Shown here: positions 1 through 10,910 of the stretch, in pieces
Numbering within the stretch: the first letter of the stretch is position 1
Layout of the letters: each line of letters starts with the position of its first letter
From: Chara braunii
Taxonomy: Eukaryota > Streptophyta > Charophyceae > Charales > Characeae
Reading direction: 5' to 3'
DNA length: 64,000 nt
NCBI GenBank assembly: GCA_003427395.1
Contig: BFEA01000922.1
Span: forward strand, 57,417-121,416
Translations under genes and position numbers: made by a program
Notes under the pieces: generated by a model
What the model saw: only the letters and a program-made list of their open reading frames with translations
What the model was told of the DNA's origin: nothing
Database searches by the model: none

Positions 1-146
1 TAGATCTAAGCACGAATAGCAACTATTTCCATTGCGTATTGTTTCTTTCTTGTTTCTTTTTATTTTTCTTTTTTTCCCTTGACAGTGACCACCCACTATG
101 TGGGCATCACATAACCCGCCGCTCTAAAACAATTGCACCAGTCCTA

Positions 147-660
147 CTACTTTCATGTCTTTGGGCGAGCCCGATAGCTACCACGGGTATAGATCGGTCA
201 TGGTCTGCTGTACAGCAGGGTGCTGAGCCTCTGTGGACCAAAGGAAAGTTCAGTGGCGCACCCACTTTTTTTGCTAACGGAGGTGCTTGCCAGGACCAAT
301 CCAAGAAAAGGCCGCCCATGAGGTGCACCTGGTTTGACACCGAGGGCCGCTGTCGGAGGGCGTGGTGTCCCAGCCCTCCGCTGCGTACCAATCTCTTGCT
401 CAGGAATCCGCTGCATATCAATTCTTTGTCAGGAATCTGCTGCGTACCAGTCTCTCGCTTAGGAATCCGCTCTGTACTAGGCAATACCCGGGTTGTGCTC
501 TGCTATGGACTGGGTCAGCTGGCGCTTGCCCTGGCAAAAGGAGGGGTTGCGCCATTGGGCTTTCCATGGTCCACACAGGCTCGGCTCCCTGCTTTACAGT
601 AGGACACTATCGGCCTATGGCCGTGGTGGCTGCCGGGCTCGCCCAGGGACGCGGAAGTAG
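147..660. repeat. Foldback inverted repeat with minisatellite core
   Basis: The segment at about 147-301 reappears reverse-complemented at about 508-660. Shared landmarks are a 'ggcgagcccgatagctacca' stretch on the left and its diverged complement (tggctgccgggctcgcccag) on the right, plus a 'ctgtggaccaaagg' motif. The arms are imperfect and about 150 bp long, with a spacer of about 200 bp. The overlapping short ORFs on both strands change frame and composition and look spurious. This is probably a non-autonomous foldback or MITE-like element. No target duplication was identified. Confidence 0.6.
379..484. repeat. 30-bp tandem repeat, about 3.5 copies
   Basis: A unit of about 30 bp with the core 'cgctgcgtaccaatctcttg' followed by 'ctcaggaatc' repeats from 379, 409, 439 and 470 with point changes. 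It fills the spacer of the surrounding inverted repeat. Confidence 0.7.
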
Positions 661-908
661 AGGGACCGGCAGGGTCATTTCTACTGCGTGTCGAGTCCCC
701 TCTAGTCGTGTCGAGTTACAGTCACAATCAAGGCAAGAAGGAGCTAAGGAAAAAATAAAAGAGAGGAAAATGGGAAAACAGAAAAAAGTCGCGCGCCATA
801 CCTGCGCCTCGATTCAGTTCCCCGTTCTCGTCTGGAGCGAACTAGTGGTCTCAAGCTGCAGTGTCGCTATGCCTTCTTCCTTTTCCCCCCTATTTCATTT
901 TACTTTTT

Positions 909-948
909 ATTATTGTTATTATTATTATTATTATGATTACTATTATTG
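909..948. repeat. TTA-type microsatellite
   Basis: A short interrupted (TTA/TAT)n tract. It has no coding value. Confidence 0.7.
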
Positions 949-1020
949 GTACTTTCGAAACTTTATCTTTCTCCTCTTGTTGCTTCGTAGAGGAACGAAC
1001 AACAGATATTGTACTCACGA

Positions 1021-4000
1021 GTGAGCAAGTCTAGAGTTCTGCTTTCCACGTTCCGGTTGCTCTAAGCTTACTGCAAAGTAAACCCCAAAAGAGGGGTAAC
1101 CCGCAACAACTTCGGTAGGAGGCTTATCACCCCCCCGTGGGAGGTCATAAGCCCCCTCCTTGCCATCGGACACGGGTACCCTTCAGGGGAAGCCTGGTGG
1201 GTGTGCTTTGAAGGGAGGGAGGCACTTGTCTGGATCCCCTTATGGGACTATGGCGCGCCAATTTCAATATTTTCTTTTTAAGTTGAATTTAAAAGCAGAC
1301 TCCGACTGATGGGTGGTGCCTGGTTGAGTGACCGTTGGGTCATGACCTTTTCTAAAATTTATTGTTATTATTGGCTATTATATCATCTTGGTCAGGTAAA
1401 ATTTTATTTATCGACTTAGAGACGTTTGAAAATACCCTGTTTAGAGCACGGGTATTGCGTCATACAACAAGCCGATAAAGGAGTGGGAGATATGCCTTTT
1501 GCTATTGGCCAACGGCTGCGCACAGACGACCTCGCTGCCTTAACGCAAGTGGTCTGAAGACAGTGGGGTGAGCCACTGATAGGTGGTCGGTGTGCTTGTA
1601 CGCTTGTGGCCAAGCTCGGGCTATTATGAGGAGCAAGCGATGATTCCGAAAAGTGCACAGTTATGGCCCTGCACGGCTATAGGCCGGACTGTTGGAACCT
1701 CCTAACGCATTGGAGGCCGATGTCCAGGGAGGGACCCTGGATTACGACCATCCTGAACTACGATGGTAGCAATGAGGCAAAGCTGAAGATAAATGTGGAA
1801 GGGGCTAAGGAGGAAGAGATGAGAGTGGATCAGAAACTGCAGGCGGCCGTGACTGAAGTAAAAGACAGAGCCAAGCGGACATGCAGGTGAGACGACATCA
1901 CGGTTGAGGTCCAGGTAACAATCGCGTACCATGAGGTGGAGACTTCCACTGATACTGTAGAGCAAGCAAAGGCTCACCTAAACAGGGACTCGGTGGGGAG
2001 AGCAAAATGAGTGCAGCAAAGACTCTGTCTTGGCACGGGTTGGACCAGTGGCGGAGGACCACCTGCTGACTGAGCTTGTGGAAAGCGGCCCAGAGGCTAA
2101 CTCACTGCAAAAGGGGTATCAGGGCCACTAGATGATTACGAGGGGAAGGTCATCCGCGGCGACGAGGAGTCCAAGGCCGCTAGGTTGCAAAACATAAGGG
2201 GAGTCAACTCGCGAGAGGGAGGGACTAGAGACGCGGGCGATTACACGAGAGAGATAGACTAGCTCTCCGCCATGTGCACGGGGGGGGTCGGCTCACTTCA
2301 GGTCCGGGTTATAGCCGGAGCATTCTCTCGCCTGTGGGAGTCCAGCGGCATCGTCACAACTTTCTTAAATGAGCAGACGAGAAAAGGGGGTGGCATGTGT
2401 GTTCAGGGTGGTCCATGAGTGGTGGCAGTGCGTCGTCTACTGCTCGTGCGTGAAGGGGAGGAACTACAGATAAGAGTCAAACATGCAAGAGAGGACGGGG
2501 CTTCTCCTCTCTGTCGCGAACAATTATGAGGCGTTATGTCACTCTGTCCATGGGATGATGAGATCGAGGGCGAAAATGTTTTGCCGAGCCTGTACGAGAT
2601 GGCCTGGTGACCAGCTCACGATGAAGGCGAAACAGGGACTACTAGAGAGTGACAGTCAAAGGGGGTGCAACCATCAGGGAGAGAGAGACATGGGTGACGG
2701 GGCATGGCGGACACTACTTACCTTGAGCATGCTTCGCACGCAACGATCATACCATGTCTTCTCCTCTTCTCTAGTCAGAGCAGGCTCATTGGCTCAAGCG
2801 ACTATTGACGTTAGCACTGCTTCTGAGAATAGATAGAGGATGGAGAGCTCATTGGCGACTTCATGAACGGTTAAGAGCAGTCAGACATCACATCATTTAT
2901 GGAATAGCGAGGCTGAGAGCACAGGCTATGCTAAGTGCTAACTACGATCTCGAAAGAGGGAAGAAGACACTACTACAGTGTGCACTGAAGGTGGTTCCTA
3001 GTTGGTGTCGTTTTCGCCTCCCCCTATTGCGGTCTAAACGCGCACCCTTCTTGATGAATTTGTAACCAATGTTATGACTCTTCTTGAACTGGCTGATGAG
3101 AAAGGGACCCGCGTGGATGACTCATCCTGGAAAGGGGGGAGTGGGCACAACGTACTGATCGAAGGAGGCGTGCAAAGGAGCACATGCTCCCTGCTCGTTG
3201 ACGTCAACCGCTCCTCCTGCTAGTAGCCATTCTCTACCGTCATCTGGGCTTCAGTACACCAGGCGTGGTTCGTTGTTAGTTGATCTCTCCCGACGTTGAG
3301 GAGGGACAAACAGTCTTATCAAATGGATGAGAGGTTCGCGCTCCCTGAGACAAGCCATATGCGACGCCCCGATGCGATGGCGAGATTTGAAGTGTTGAGT
3401 AAACAAAGGCGTTGTGCCTTGAGATTTCAAAGTCGTCAGTGAGCGAGCTTGATCGGGGTCGTGACTCAGTCGACTTTTAATGAAGTCGGAAGACAGGAAC
3501 AATGGGAAGAGTTATCCGACGATCAGATTAGTAATCTACGGTAGACTCCATTATTCTGTTAAGTGAGCTCGACACGACCTCGAAAGGTTTGAACAATCTA
3601 AGGGATGCGACTATTAGTGAGTAAGTGTTTTGTCAGCAGAGCTACCAGTGATGTTTTGCACGAAATTGGGAACAAACTTCTCAAGATACACGCGAGACTT
3701 TCCGCTTTTAACGAGCATGTCTTCTATAAATGGGAGTTGATTATTAATTACGCTTTCTGTTGACTGCGTGGTTGGTTCTCTATGGTCCATGTAATGCATT
3801 GCTATCGTTCCCCTTCTTTCTCTCTTATGTGTCAGTTCCACAATCACCTAATGCTTAATGAAAGGACTTCGGAGTGACGGATGCAGGTGAGCGGTCGGGA
3901 TAATGCTATGAGTGGATTATATGTGGTCCTCCACTGGAGTGGATTCTAGGAGATTCACTCTGCGGCTGGGTGTTATCAATTTTGAGCTTGAGAAAGACCT

Positions 4001-5340
4001 TATATAAGAATTTATTATGAGCAGCTTCCCCCAACTCTCCAAGAAAACCGATGACTGTTAGACTGCTCATCAATGTTTGGTCATCGTCGTTACTAATCAC
4101 GTGTCTCTATTACATGGGGGACACCGTCTGATTGGTGGTTGATGGTAATCGAGCAAGAAAAATAATGACACAGGGATAAAGAGCAAGACAGATTAAACTC
4201 TAATTACTTGATCCTCTCGGTCATGTCTGTGTGGTTCAAATAACAATTCTCCATTTTAAGTTGTATGCGGTAACTCGAATGCACTAGTTTGATTGAGATG
4301 GACAAAAATCGTGAATGCATTCAGAGAGTTTAACTTACTCTTTTGGAAAGGTTCAGTAACACTAGTGGTATGGGAGTGTGTAACCATACAAATTTAAGAC
4401 CGCGCAAGCACACAAGCATTCATGCGATCTTACGGTCATGTGGTGATGCGAATTCACAGATACTCGCGAGATCATGCAAACGTGCGACTGCATGAGTCTG
4501 CCAGCATGACGATTGCATGAGCCGATAGCCACGCAGGCCTACAAACTCTCGTGACTATGTTGGCCTATAGGTGAGGTGACTGTAAGAATGTGTGCAGCCG
4601 TACTGGACGGGAAGTGCATAAATAAGTTTGGATACACGGACATTAGTTCGACTACGTGAGCCTACAAACCGGTTGTCGGCCAAGCTCTCCATTTCCGGGC
4701 GATCGGAATGTCTTTCCTGAGAACAGAGGTTGAGTAATGAGCCGTAGGGGAAGGAAATGACAATTGAGAAAGATAATTTATTTAATTGTTAAGTTTCTGC
4801 TTGACGGGGACGAATATTGGTAGTGATTGATGTCCGAGCATGGTCCTGAAACTAACTGATCTGACAAGGATGACGATGCAGTGCTCGCATGCCTCATAAC
4901 ATTATGAACGAAGTCAATAATCAAAACGCAACCCCTGGCATACCCTAGTCCCCCCCCCCCCTTTGATATTAAGGGGCATTACAACAGGGGGGGATTCGTG
5001 GTAAATGTTGCAGACCCACTTCACGACTGAGAGTGGAACGTGGGTACATGTCACTGATCAAAACAAACTGTATAATGTCCATCTGGCTTCCTAGCGGTTG
5101 TAAAAGTATTCTGTTGCTCGAAGTAAAGAGTTAGTATACCACCGATTCCCCTCTCTCACCTCTGCAAGCGAGTGCTATTTCTTGAGACGAAGCTACATAA
5201 ATAATCATTATACAATTCAACTGAAACAATCCTCTTGTTTGACATCGGTAAACTCCCGGGGTTCGGGAAGGGTGTTCGAGCTCCGGAGCGGACTGTGCTT
5301 AAAACTGCAGTATTGGGTAAGCGAGCACACCTCCCGCTGT
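1021..5340. other. Unassigned region, no recognisable gene
   Basis: Only short ORFs occur here and none matches a family I recognise. Around 1,740-2,260 the plus strand has a purine-rich, coding-like texture (for example the residues INVEGAKEEEMRVDQKLQ encoded near 1,780) broken by many stops. This could be a decayed gene or gag-like remnant, but I cannot name it. A weak inverted repeat (ggaggcttat ... ataagcc) lies near 1,120-1,165. A C-run follows at 4,951-4,961. Confidence 0.4.
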
Positions 5341-5344
5341 CGGA

Positions 5345-5370
5345 CCAAATACCCGTATAAGGGTATTTGG
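5345..5370. repeat. 10-bp perfect hairpin
   Basis: CCAAATACCC at 5345-5354 and GGGTATTTGG at 5361-5370 are perfect complements around a 6-nt loop. A similar AATACCC/GGGTATT core next to 'ccgctgtc' recurs at 20,267-20,288. This may be a small dispersed element. Confidence 0.6.
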
Positions 5371-6376
5371 CCATGTTTTTACAATCGACATAATGATGGT
5401 ACCGACCACCATGACAGAGTAGGTCGGAAGTTCAAAGCACGTGCGTTTTTCGTGTGGCACCTTGAAACGATTTCCTTGACCATTGAGGCCAAGACAAATC
5501 GATGAGAAAATTTCGTTAGTATGCACCCACATTATCATGATGCACACTATGATGGCTAGGATCGGTAGTAATACCTTTCGATTGAAGAGGTCGAGGGGTC
5601 GATTGGGTTAAGTGTTATGTCGGGTAAGCCAACGACGTACACGAAGGCTTTAGCATCAGTACGATAGTCAAGATAAAATTAATATATGCCCCGAATGTAT
5701 GGGCGAAGCGATTGAAAATGTGTGATCGCCGGGTTTGAGGTAGGACCCTGAAATGTTAAGCGCTTGCTCAAGCGACATACCACAAAGTAGGGGTTGAGGG
5801 TCTCGCATGACTTCTCACTTATGACAAAACATTTTCCTCTTGGGTAGTGACTTTCTGGCCGCTCGCATCTCGAGTTTTCGATACCTTCTCCCTTTTGGAG
5901 GAAAACATCATCGCAAGCACTGATATCGTCCGCACAGACCCTACACTTGGGCTACTTGAACTGGTACCCGCCTACCTACCGCTACAGGGTCTTTAAAATG
6001 CTAACTTGTGTTATTTTCTGCTCGGCGGTGGGGTCCCAACACATCTACCGCTACGTGAGTGGTGCCGGCGTGCTTTCTACTTGCGTGTTTTTCCTTGCTA
6101 CTCTAAGTGTTGCAGGCCCTACCTCCTCGACTGACTATTTCCCACTGCAACCATCAAAGTCAAGGTCGTGCGTAGTACCGACCCTTCGGGCCTTCTAATC
6201 AACCAAGTGCCCTTTTGGGTCACAAACACACTCAAACCGACAAGCACTAAAACAGGCATGCAGACCAGCAAGCGTGCACACACACACACAAAGATTTAGA
6301 AATGGGCTCGGGCCACTAGGTGGACCAAGCCCCACTACTCTACAAATACCTGAGCTGCTTCTCTTCAAACCGAATT

Positions 6377-6457
6377 AGGAGCTAGCTCAGTGGGTTTCAG
6401 TGAGGATTCACAACCAGGTGACTTGGGGATTGAATCCATCCGACCCCGAGCTACCTC
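6377..6457 (+). other. tRNA-like / SINE-head-like segment
   Basis: The segment carries an A-box-like TAGCTCAGTGGG near its 5' side and a B-box-like GGGATTGAATCC near its 3' side at roughly tRNA spacing, and its ends can partly pair. The anticodon arm is poor, so a functional tRNA is unlikely. A tRNA-derived SINE head is the better reading. Confidence 0.35.
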
Positions 6458-6658
6458 ATTTTAATAAGGAGCTCACACTGACCTTTTTGGCACCCCGCAT
6501 TTAGGCACACGGGGCTTGAACCCGGACTTCAATGTTAGAATTGGCTGCAGTTAGAGCCCGTTGTGACAGTTGGCACAACGGGGTAGTTAGTAGCTAGATT
6601 CCTTCTCTTTTGTTAATTTTTGTTTATTTAATTTATTTATTTATTGATCTTACTAGAT

Positions 6659-6676
6659 TATATATATATATATATT
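6659..6676. repeat. (TA)n microsatellite
   Basis: A short run of alternating T and A. Confidence 0.8.
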
Positions 6677-6879
6677 TCCTTTCCATCCCGTAGCAGTTTC
6701 GATTCGATGAATCTGGCACTCAAATTGAGGCAAATTCAATCGAACAAAAAAGACGACTTGCTGCAGAAAAAAAGAAAAAACAAAATCAAAGGTACTGCTC
6801 TCGCCTACGGTGACCGCCAAGTGGGGAGTATACCGAGAAGGAAGTAGTGATGAGCGGGAGCAAACCGCGAGAGGGAGAT

Positions 6880-7122
6880 GGCCACGCAGAAAGGGAGAGA
6901 TCACCTCGCGGAGGGGGAAAGAAAATGGCAGCATGGAAGAAAGGCGACGACAACTCGCAGTAGCGACAATAGCGGTAGTATTGTGAATAGTAATTGTGGT
7001 GGTAGAAGAAGAGGAAGAGGAAATAAAAAACGAAGAAAAAGTAGAAGGAAGAGAGAAGCGAGACAAGAAAACGAGGAAGTGTAAAGAGAAGAAGTAGTTG
7101 GAAGAAGGAGAAGAAAAAGAAG

Positions 7123-7153
<31 letters not shown>
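6880..7153. repeat. GA-rich tract ending in an A-run
   Basis: About 270 bp of strongly purine-biased plus strand that ends in 28-31 A residues at about 7,122-7,151. Translations of it are low-complexity Arg/Lys/Glu or Phe/Leu and should not be read as proteins. Confidence 0.7.
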
Positions 7154-7156
<3 letters not shown>

Positions 7157-7876
7157 GTGGAGAGGTTGAACTTACCTGATCCGACAATCGATGATGGCGA
7201 TGTTCCGGGCGTAGGTTTTGGGACCTTGTACATGGGTTACGAGGGACTCTTTGCACTCGCTTTGGGCGGTATCGAGTTTATTGGTGCGACACCTCACAAG
7301 GCAACGTGGGACCTTCCCGACCACGTCACGCAGGAGTCGGTCTGATCCTCGTCGTAAATGCACATGGAGTTTTTGCAAGCCGCTCCGGCTGAGTTTGCGA
7401 ACAATACCTCTCGCGAGCCCCTACGACAGGATAGGGTCACGCGAGGCATGACTTACCTCCACCTTGTGGGAACTGTCACCTCCCTTCGGTGAGCGTATCC
7501 CTGCCGAGCAACCGGTCCACAGTACAAAAGCTAATCAGGTGCAATCGTAGAGGTGGACCAGTCGAGGGCGTTTCTCGTTCGCTGTAGCATAGGGGGTACG
7601 TGCGGTATTACGCCTCTATCGAACCCGCACGCGAACCGGCAGCTTAGGGGGCTTAGGTCCCAAGTGCGACTCGTCGCCGATCGACTAGGACGCACCCCAC
7701 ACACCACGTGCACACCACTATAAAGAACATAAAAATAAAAACATACACACGCACGCACGTACATACACATATACAGAACGACACTGAGCAAACAACGCGA
7801 CAACACTCCTAGTCCCTTAGTTGTCATCCCATAACTCTCCGATGCGAAAATCGGATGGGCGTCACACGCGAGACTT

Positions 7877-7886
7877 AGTATAAAAC
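7877..7886 (+). promoter_or_regulatory. Conserved TATA-like site in unit A
   Basis: TTAGTATAAAA follows a small GCGT/ACGC hairpin, and the same motif recurs at the equivalent place in unit B (about 12,489-12,498) and in B's internal partial copy (about 13,128-13,135). Conservation across three diverged copies suggests a promoter element. No transcript evidence is available. Confidence 0.3.
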
Positions 7887-8008
7887 CGCTCGGACGCAGG
7901 GCTAACTCATATCGACTCGCAATGTAAGCGTACGCAAGCGGTCAGAATGATGGCGTACTATGTAGTACCCATACTCATGAGATCCTCATTAATCTCGAGG
8001 GTCGCGTT

Positions 8009-8143
8009 CGACACTCAAGTGTCGGCTGACACGCGCCTTGAGTGACTGATCTCTCAGCGCTGGACAACCGCCAAGTGCGGTTGAGAACCACACCCTCTTT
8101 TGCACCCTGCGGAGAGTGGGTGGTACACAGGTTCATACCTGTG
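8009..8143 (+). ncRNA. Cluster of three conserved hairpins, unit A
   Basis: Three short stem-loops lie in a row: CGACAC-tcaa-GTGTCG (8009-8024), CAACCGC-caagt-GCGGTTG (8065-8083) and CACAGGT-tcat-ACCTGTG (8126-8143). Each has a counterpart in unit B, and the first has one in B's extra partial copy. Base pairs are kept although the bases change, which is the signature of selected RNA (or single-stranded DNA) structure. The strand is assigned provisionally. Confidence 0.45.
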
Positions 8144-8774
8144 GTGACAATCGTCTCTTATTGCCCTTGAGACCAGCTCCATCATTTAGGGCCTAGAAAT
8201 AAATCAAGGGGTTTGACTTTGACGGATGCCACAGACTACAACGTCCAACTATAAACTATAAAAAACAAAGGCTAAAAGGGGATGTCCGTTTTCTCTTGAA
8301 AACATAATCAGTTTAACCATTACGTGTGGTTATAGTAGGCCGCACGAAACACTCAAGACATATGTATTTACATCTATATAGAGGGTTATAAATATGTGAC
8401 GATCACTTCTGACAATCACAGTGAGGCTCCTCTCAACCATATATATATGAATGTGAGCGCAAACAGTCAAATCCAAAGTCTGAATCACCAAACATATTTG
8501 CAATCACATCAAAGATTCAACCAAAAATCCATGCACCACACGAGGTCAACTTCAACCATTCTCTGCACCCACACCCCTCGCTTTACCCATGCAAGCCTCA
8601 CTCTTGTGTAACTCCTCAAAATAAAATACTCAATACTTTTCTTAAATGACCATTCAAATAAAGTTCAGGCGAAAACACAACAAAACATTTCAAACCGTAG
8701 GGCTAAAGCCTTTAGATTGAGTGGCAGGAGTGGATTAGAGTTGAATCGTAAACCGACGGATAGACAACCGATTT

Positions 8775-8811
8775 GTTATCAGTGATAACAAAAGATGATC
8801 CTTGTAGGATC
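8775..8811. repeat. Two adjacent palindromes, unit A
   Basis: GTTATCAGTGATAAC at 8775-8789 and GATCCT-tgt-AGGATC at 8797-8811 are both near-perfect palindromes. Unit B keeps both at 14,031-14,084, with the first duplicated. Confidence 0.6.
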
Positions 8812-9059
8812 AAGATGAATCTAGTCCAAATCCTGAATCAATCGACCATGAAGACCTGTTACACAAGACAGACCAACCCCCAAGCTAAATTTATAAGCCC
8901 GTGGAGAATAATCTCCATATTACGATCTTGCTCAAAATCATTCTATTCAACCTAACCTAAGTCTACCTCTAAGCAAGTGTCAAAATAAAGGTTGACCTTG
9001 GCAGAATTTCCTCTATACAGAGTGGATTTCCAGGATTGCCACCTTTCAAAATATAATCT

Positions 9060-9660
9060 AACTCCTCTAATATAAAAAAAAAATTGCAGCGCTTCCCGTA
9101 GGAAAAGTGACTTCTCAAAATTTACAATAACTCAAATATGAAAATAAAAACAAACTATATTTCTGGAAAGTCAAATTTTGTCAAACTCCCTGAATTAATA
9201 AACATTTAGGCAGCATCTCCTTTAGAAAGGTAGACTTTCCAGATTTATACTAAGTCAGATAGGAACTTAGAAGCTAGACTTGAGTTCAACTTCAAGACAA
9301 AGTTCAACTGACCCCTTAGATTTGTAGAAATTACGGCAACGCTTCTCGTAGAGAAAGTGCTATTCCAAGATTTATACAAAGCTAAGTTCATAATCTAAAG
9401 TGACTTTGACTTTTCAAGGTCCAATTTTGTTTAACTCCCTGAATTAGCAAAAATTTGGGCACCATCCTCTTCAGAAAATGAGGTTTTTCAGATTTTTACT
9501 AAGCCAAAAAGTCAGAAAAAAAAATAATAATAATAAAAAAATTTGACCAAGTCCTTGGTTTTGTAGCAATTTCGGTAGCGCTTTCCGTAGAGAAAATGAC
9601 TTACCAAGATTTATAAAGACCAAGTATATAAAAAATGATCCCAAAAAATGCAAAAATCGA
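9060..9660. repeat. Alternating subrepeats of unit A (five modules)
   Basis: Two related modules of about 115-150 bp alternate. One contains 'gcgcttcccgtagg' or 'cgcttctcgtagagaaagtg', the other 'aactccctgaatta' followed by a 'ctcctttagaaagg' hairpin. Both end in 'agattta(t)ac'. Each module centre can fold into a short hairpin. The same modules occur at 14,330-14,690. Confidence 0.6.
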
Positions 9661-9912
9661 CCTAAGTAAAAATAAATTTGGCTCGAAAAATGCAGGAATT
9701 GAAACTAACTCATATGACTCTAGCAAGTGACGAGCAACTAAAGCAACTACCTATCAACTAAAACTCAGACTACAAAGTGATGTCACTAAGCCACATGCAA
9801 GCCAAACCACAAAGGTAAGAACTCTCACCAACCCCAAAGTTAACTTTATCGAACAATAGTTCATGACCTTTCAATGATTTATCCCTTTATACCCAGCTTA
9901 CATAAGACATAG

Positions 9913-10910
9913 AGCTAGACCACCCAATTTTATGAGAACCTGTCTAGCTTAGCCGTAAAATAAACACAAACACAGGGCACTACAACTTTTCTCTACTTTG
10001 AGCATATGACTAGACTACCCTAGTCGCCCTGAGCTGTTTAAGTATCCCAATTTTATATAATTATCTGCACTCAACAGCCATTTCGTCAAAATGGACATAT
10101 TATATTTTTTGAACGAAATAAAAACTGATTTTTTTTGCCAAAATCCGGTCGGAATTTTTTGCTCCTGGGAGTCCGGCGTTCCCAAAACGCCGGACCCCCC
10201 TAGCCTATGGTTGAGACCAGATACTTGAACCAGATTTTTTTTTTTGTATCTGGATTCAACCATAGACCAGGGGAGTCCGGCGTTTTGGGAACGTCGGACC
10301 CCCATGAGCAAAAAATTCCGACTGGATTTTGGCAAAAAAAATCAGTTTTGATTTGGTTCAAAACATATAATATGTCCGTTTTGACGAAATGGCTGTTACT
10401 CAGTCTTCTGAGGTAGCATATAATTGAACCGATCATCTTCCGCTCAAGATTTAGTCTGCCCCTTCGTACCTTAAATTTACTCTTAATTAGTATTCTCTTC
10501 AATTGGTGATAAGCTATAGTCAGACCATCCAATCTTATGGAAAAATGTCTAACTAGCCTGTTCATAATTAAATAGTGTAAAATTCAAACAAATTTAACAT
10601 TTTGGTTCCAGCATGTGCGCAGCTCCAAACCAGACCACCCAATCTTATGGGAACCTGTTCAGTCCTTCGCCTAAATTCCCTTCAAATTAAACAAGAGAGA
10701 AACTAATAAACATCAGAAATCCCAAACGAAACAAGACGACCAAGCCATCCAATCTTATGGAAAAATGCTTGGTCTCTGAAAATGAAGCACAAACAACCCT
10801 CGCAAGTCAAAGCAGACCACCCAATCTTATGGGAACCTGTCTGGTCCTTCAGGCAATCGAAAATAAACATAGCACTGCGCCCTCCAATCTTATGGAGACT
10901 CTCCCAGCCT
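9913..10910 (+). ncRNA. Stem-loop array, unit A
   Basis: Repeated stem-loops share one plan: an outer stem of about 5-8 bp that differs at each position, a lopsided internal loop (CA opposite about 5 nt), a 3-5 bp inner stem, and a loop ATCTTA (one copy ATTTTA). Clear examples are AGCTAGAC/GTCTAGCT (9913-9949), GACCAAGC/GCTTGGTC (10738-10774) and CAGAC/GTCTG (10813-10843). Inner stems read CCCA/TGGG, TCCA/TGGA and CTCCA/TGGAG. One position (10008-10025) keeps its stem but has lost the whole loop module. The array is interrupted by the foldback element at 10,073-10,397. Function is unknown. Drawing on the plus strand is arbitrary. Confidence 0.5.
10073..10397. mobile_element. Palindromic foldback element, copy 1, with ACTC duplication
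   Basis: The whole 325 bp is a long imperfect palindrome. It starts AACAGCCATTTCGTC and ends GACGAAATGGCTGTT, with internal mirror blocks around 'gtccggcgtt'. ACTC lies immediately outside both ends (10069-10072 and 10398-10401). The paralogous unit B reads straight through the site (about 15,108-15,124: ctgcaccttagtcttc), so the insertion came after the duplication or was never present in B. The element has no coding capacity. Related copies lie at 36,526-36,664 and 50,346-50,691. Confidence 0.8.

Noticed and set aside
362-1024. 220-codon plus-strand ORF at the window start
   Set aside because: It runs through one arm of an inverted repeat, its minisatellite and a TTA microsatellite. No domain or stable composition.
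6470-6590. Second tRNA-like B box on the minus strand (GGGTTCAAGCCC)
   Set aside because: No matching A box at the right distance and no cloverleaf, so not reported as a tRNA.
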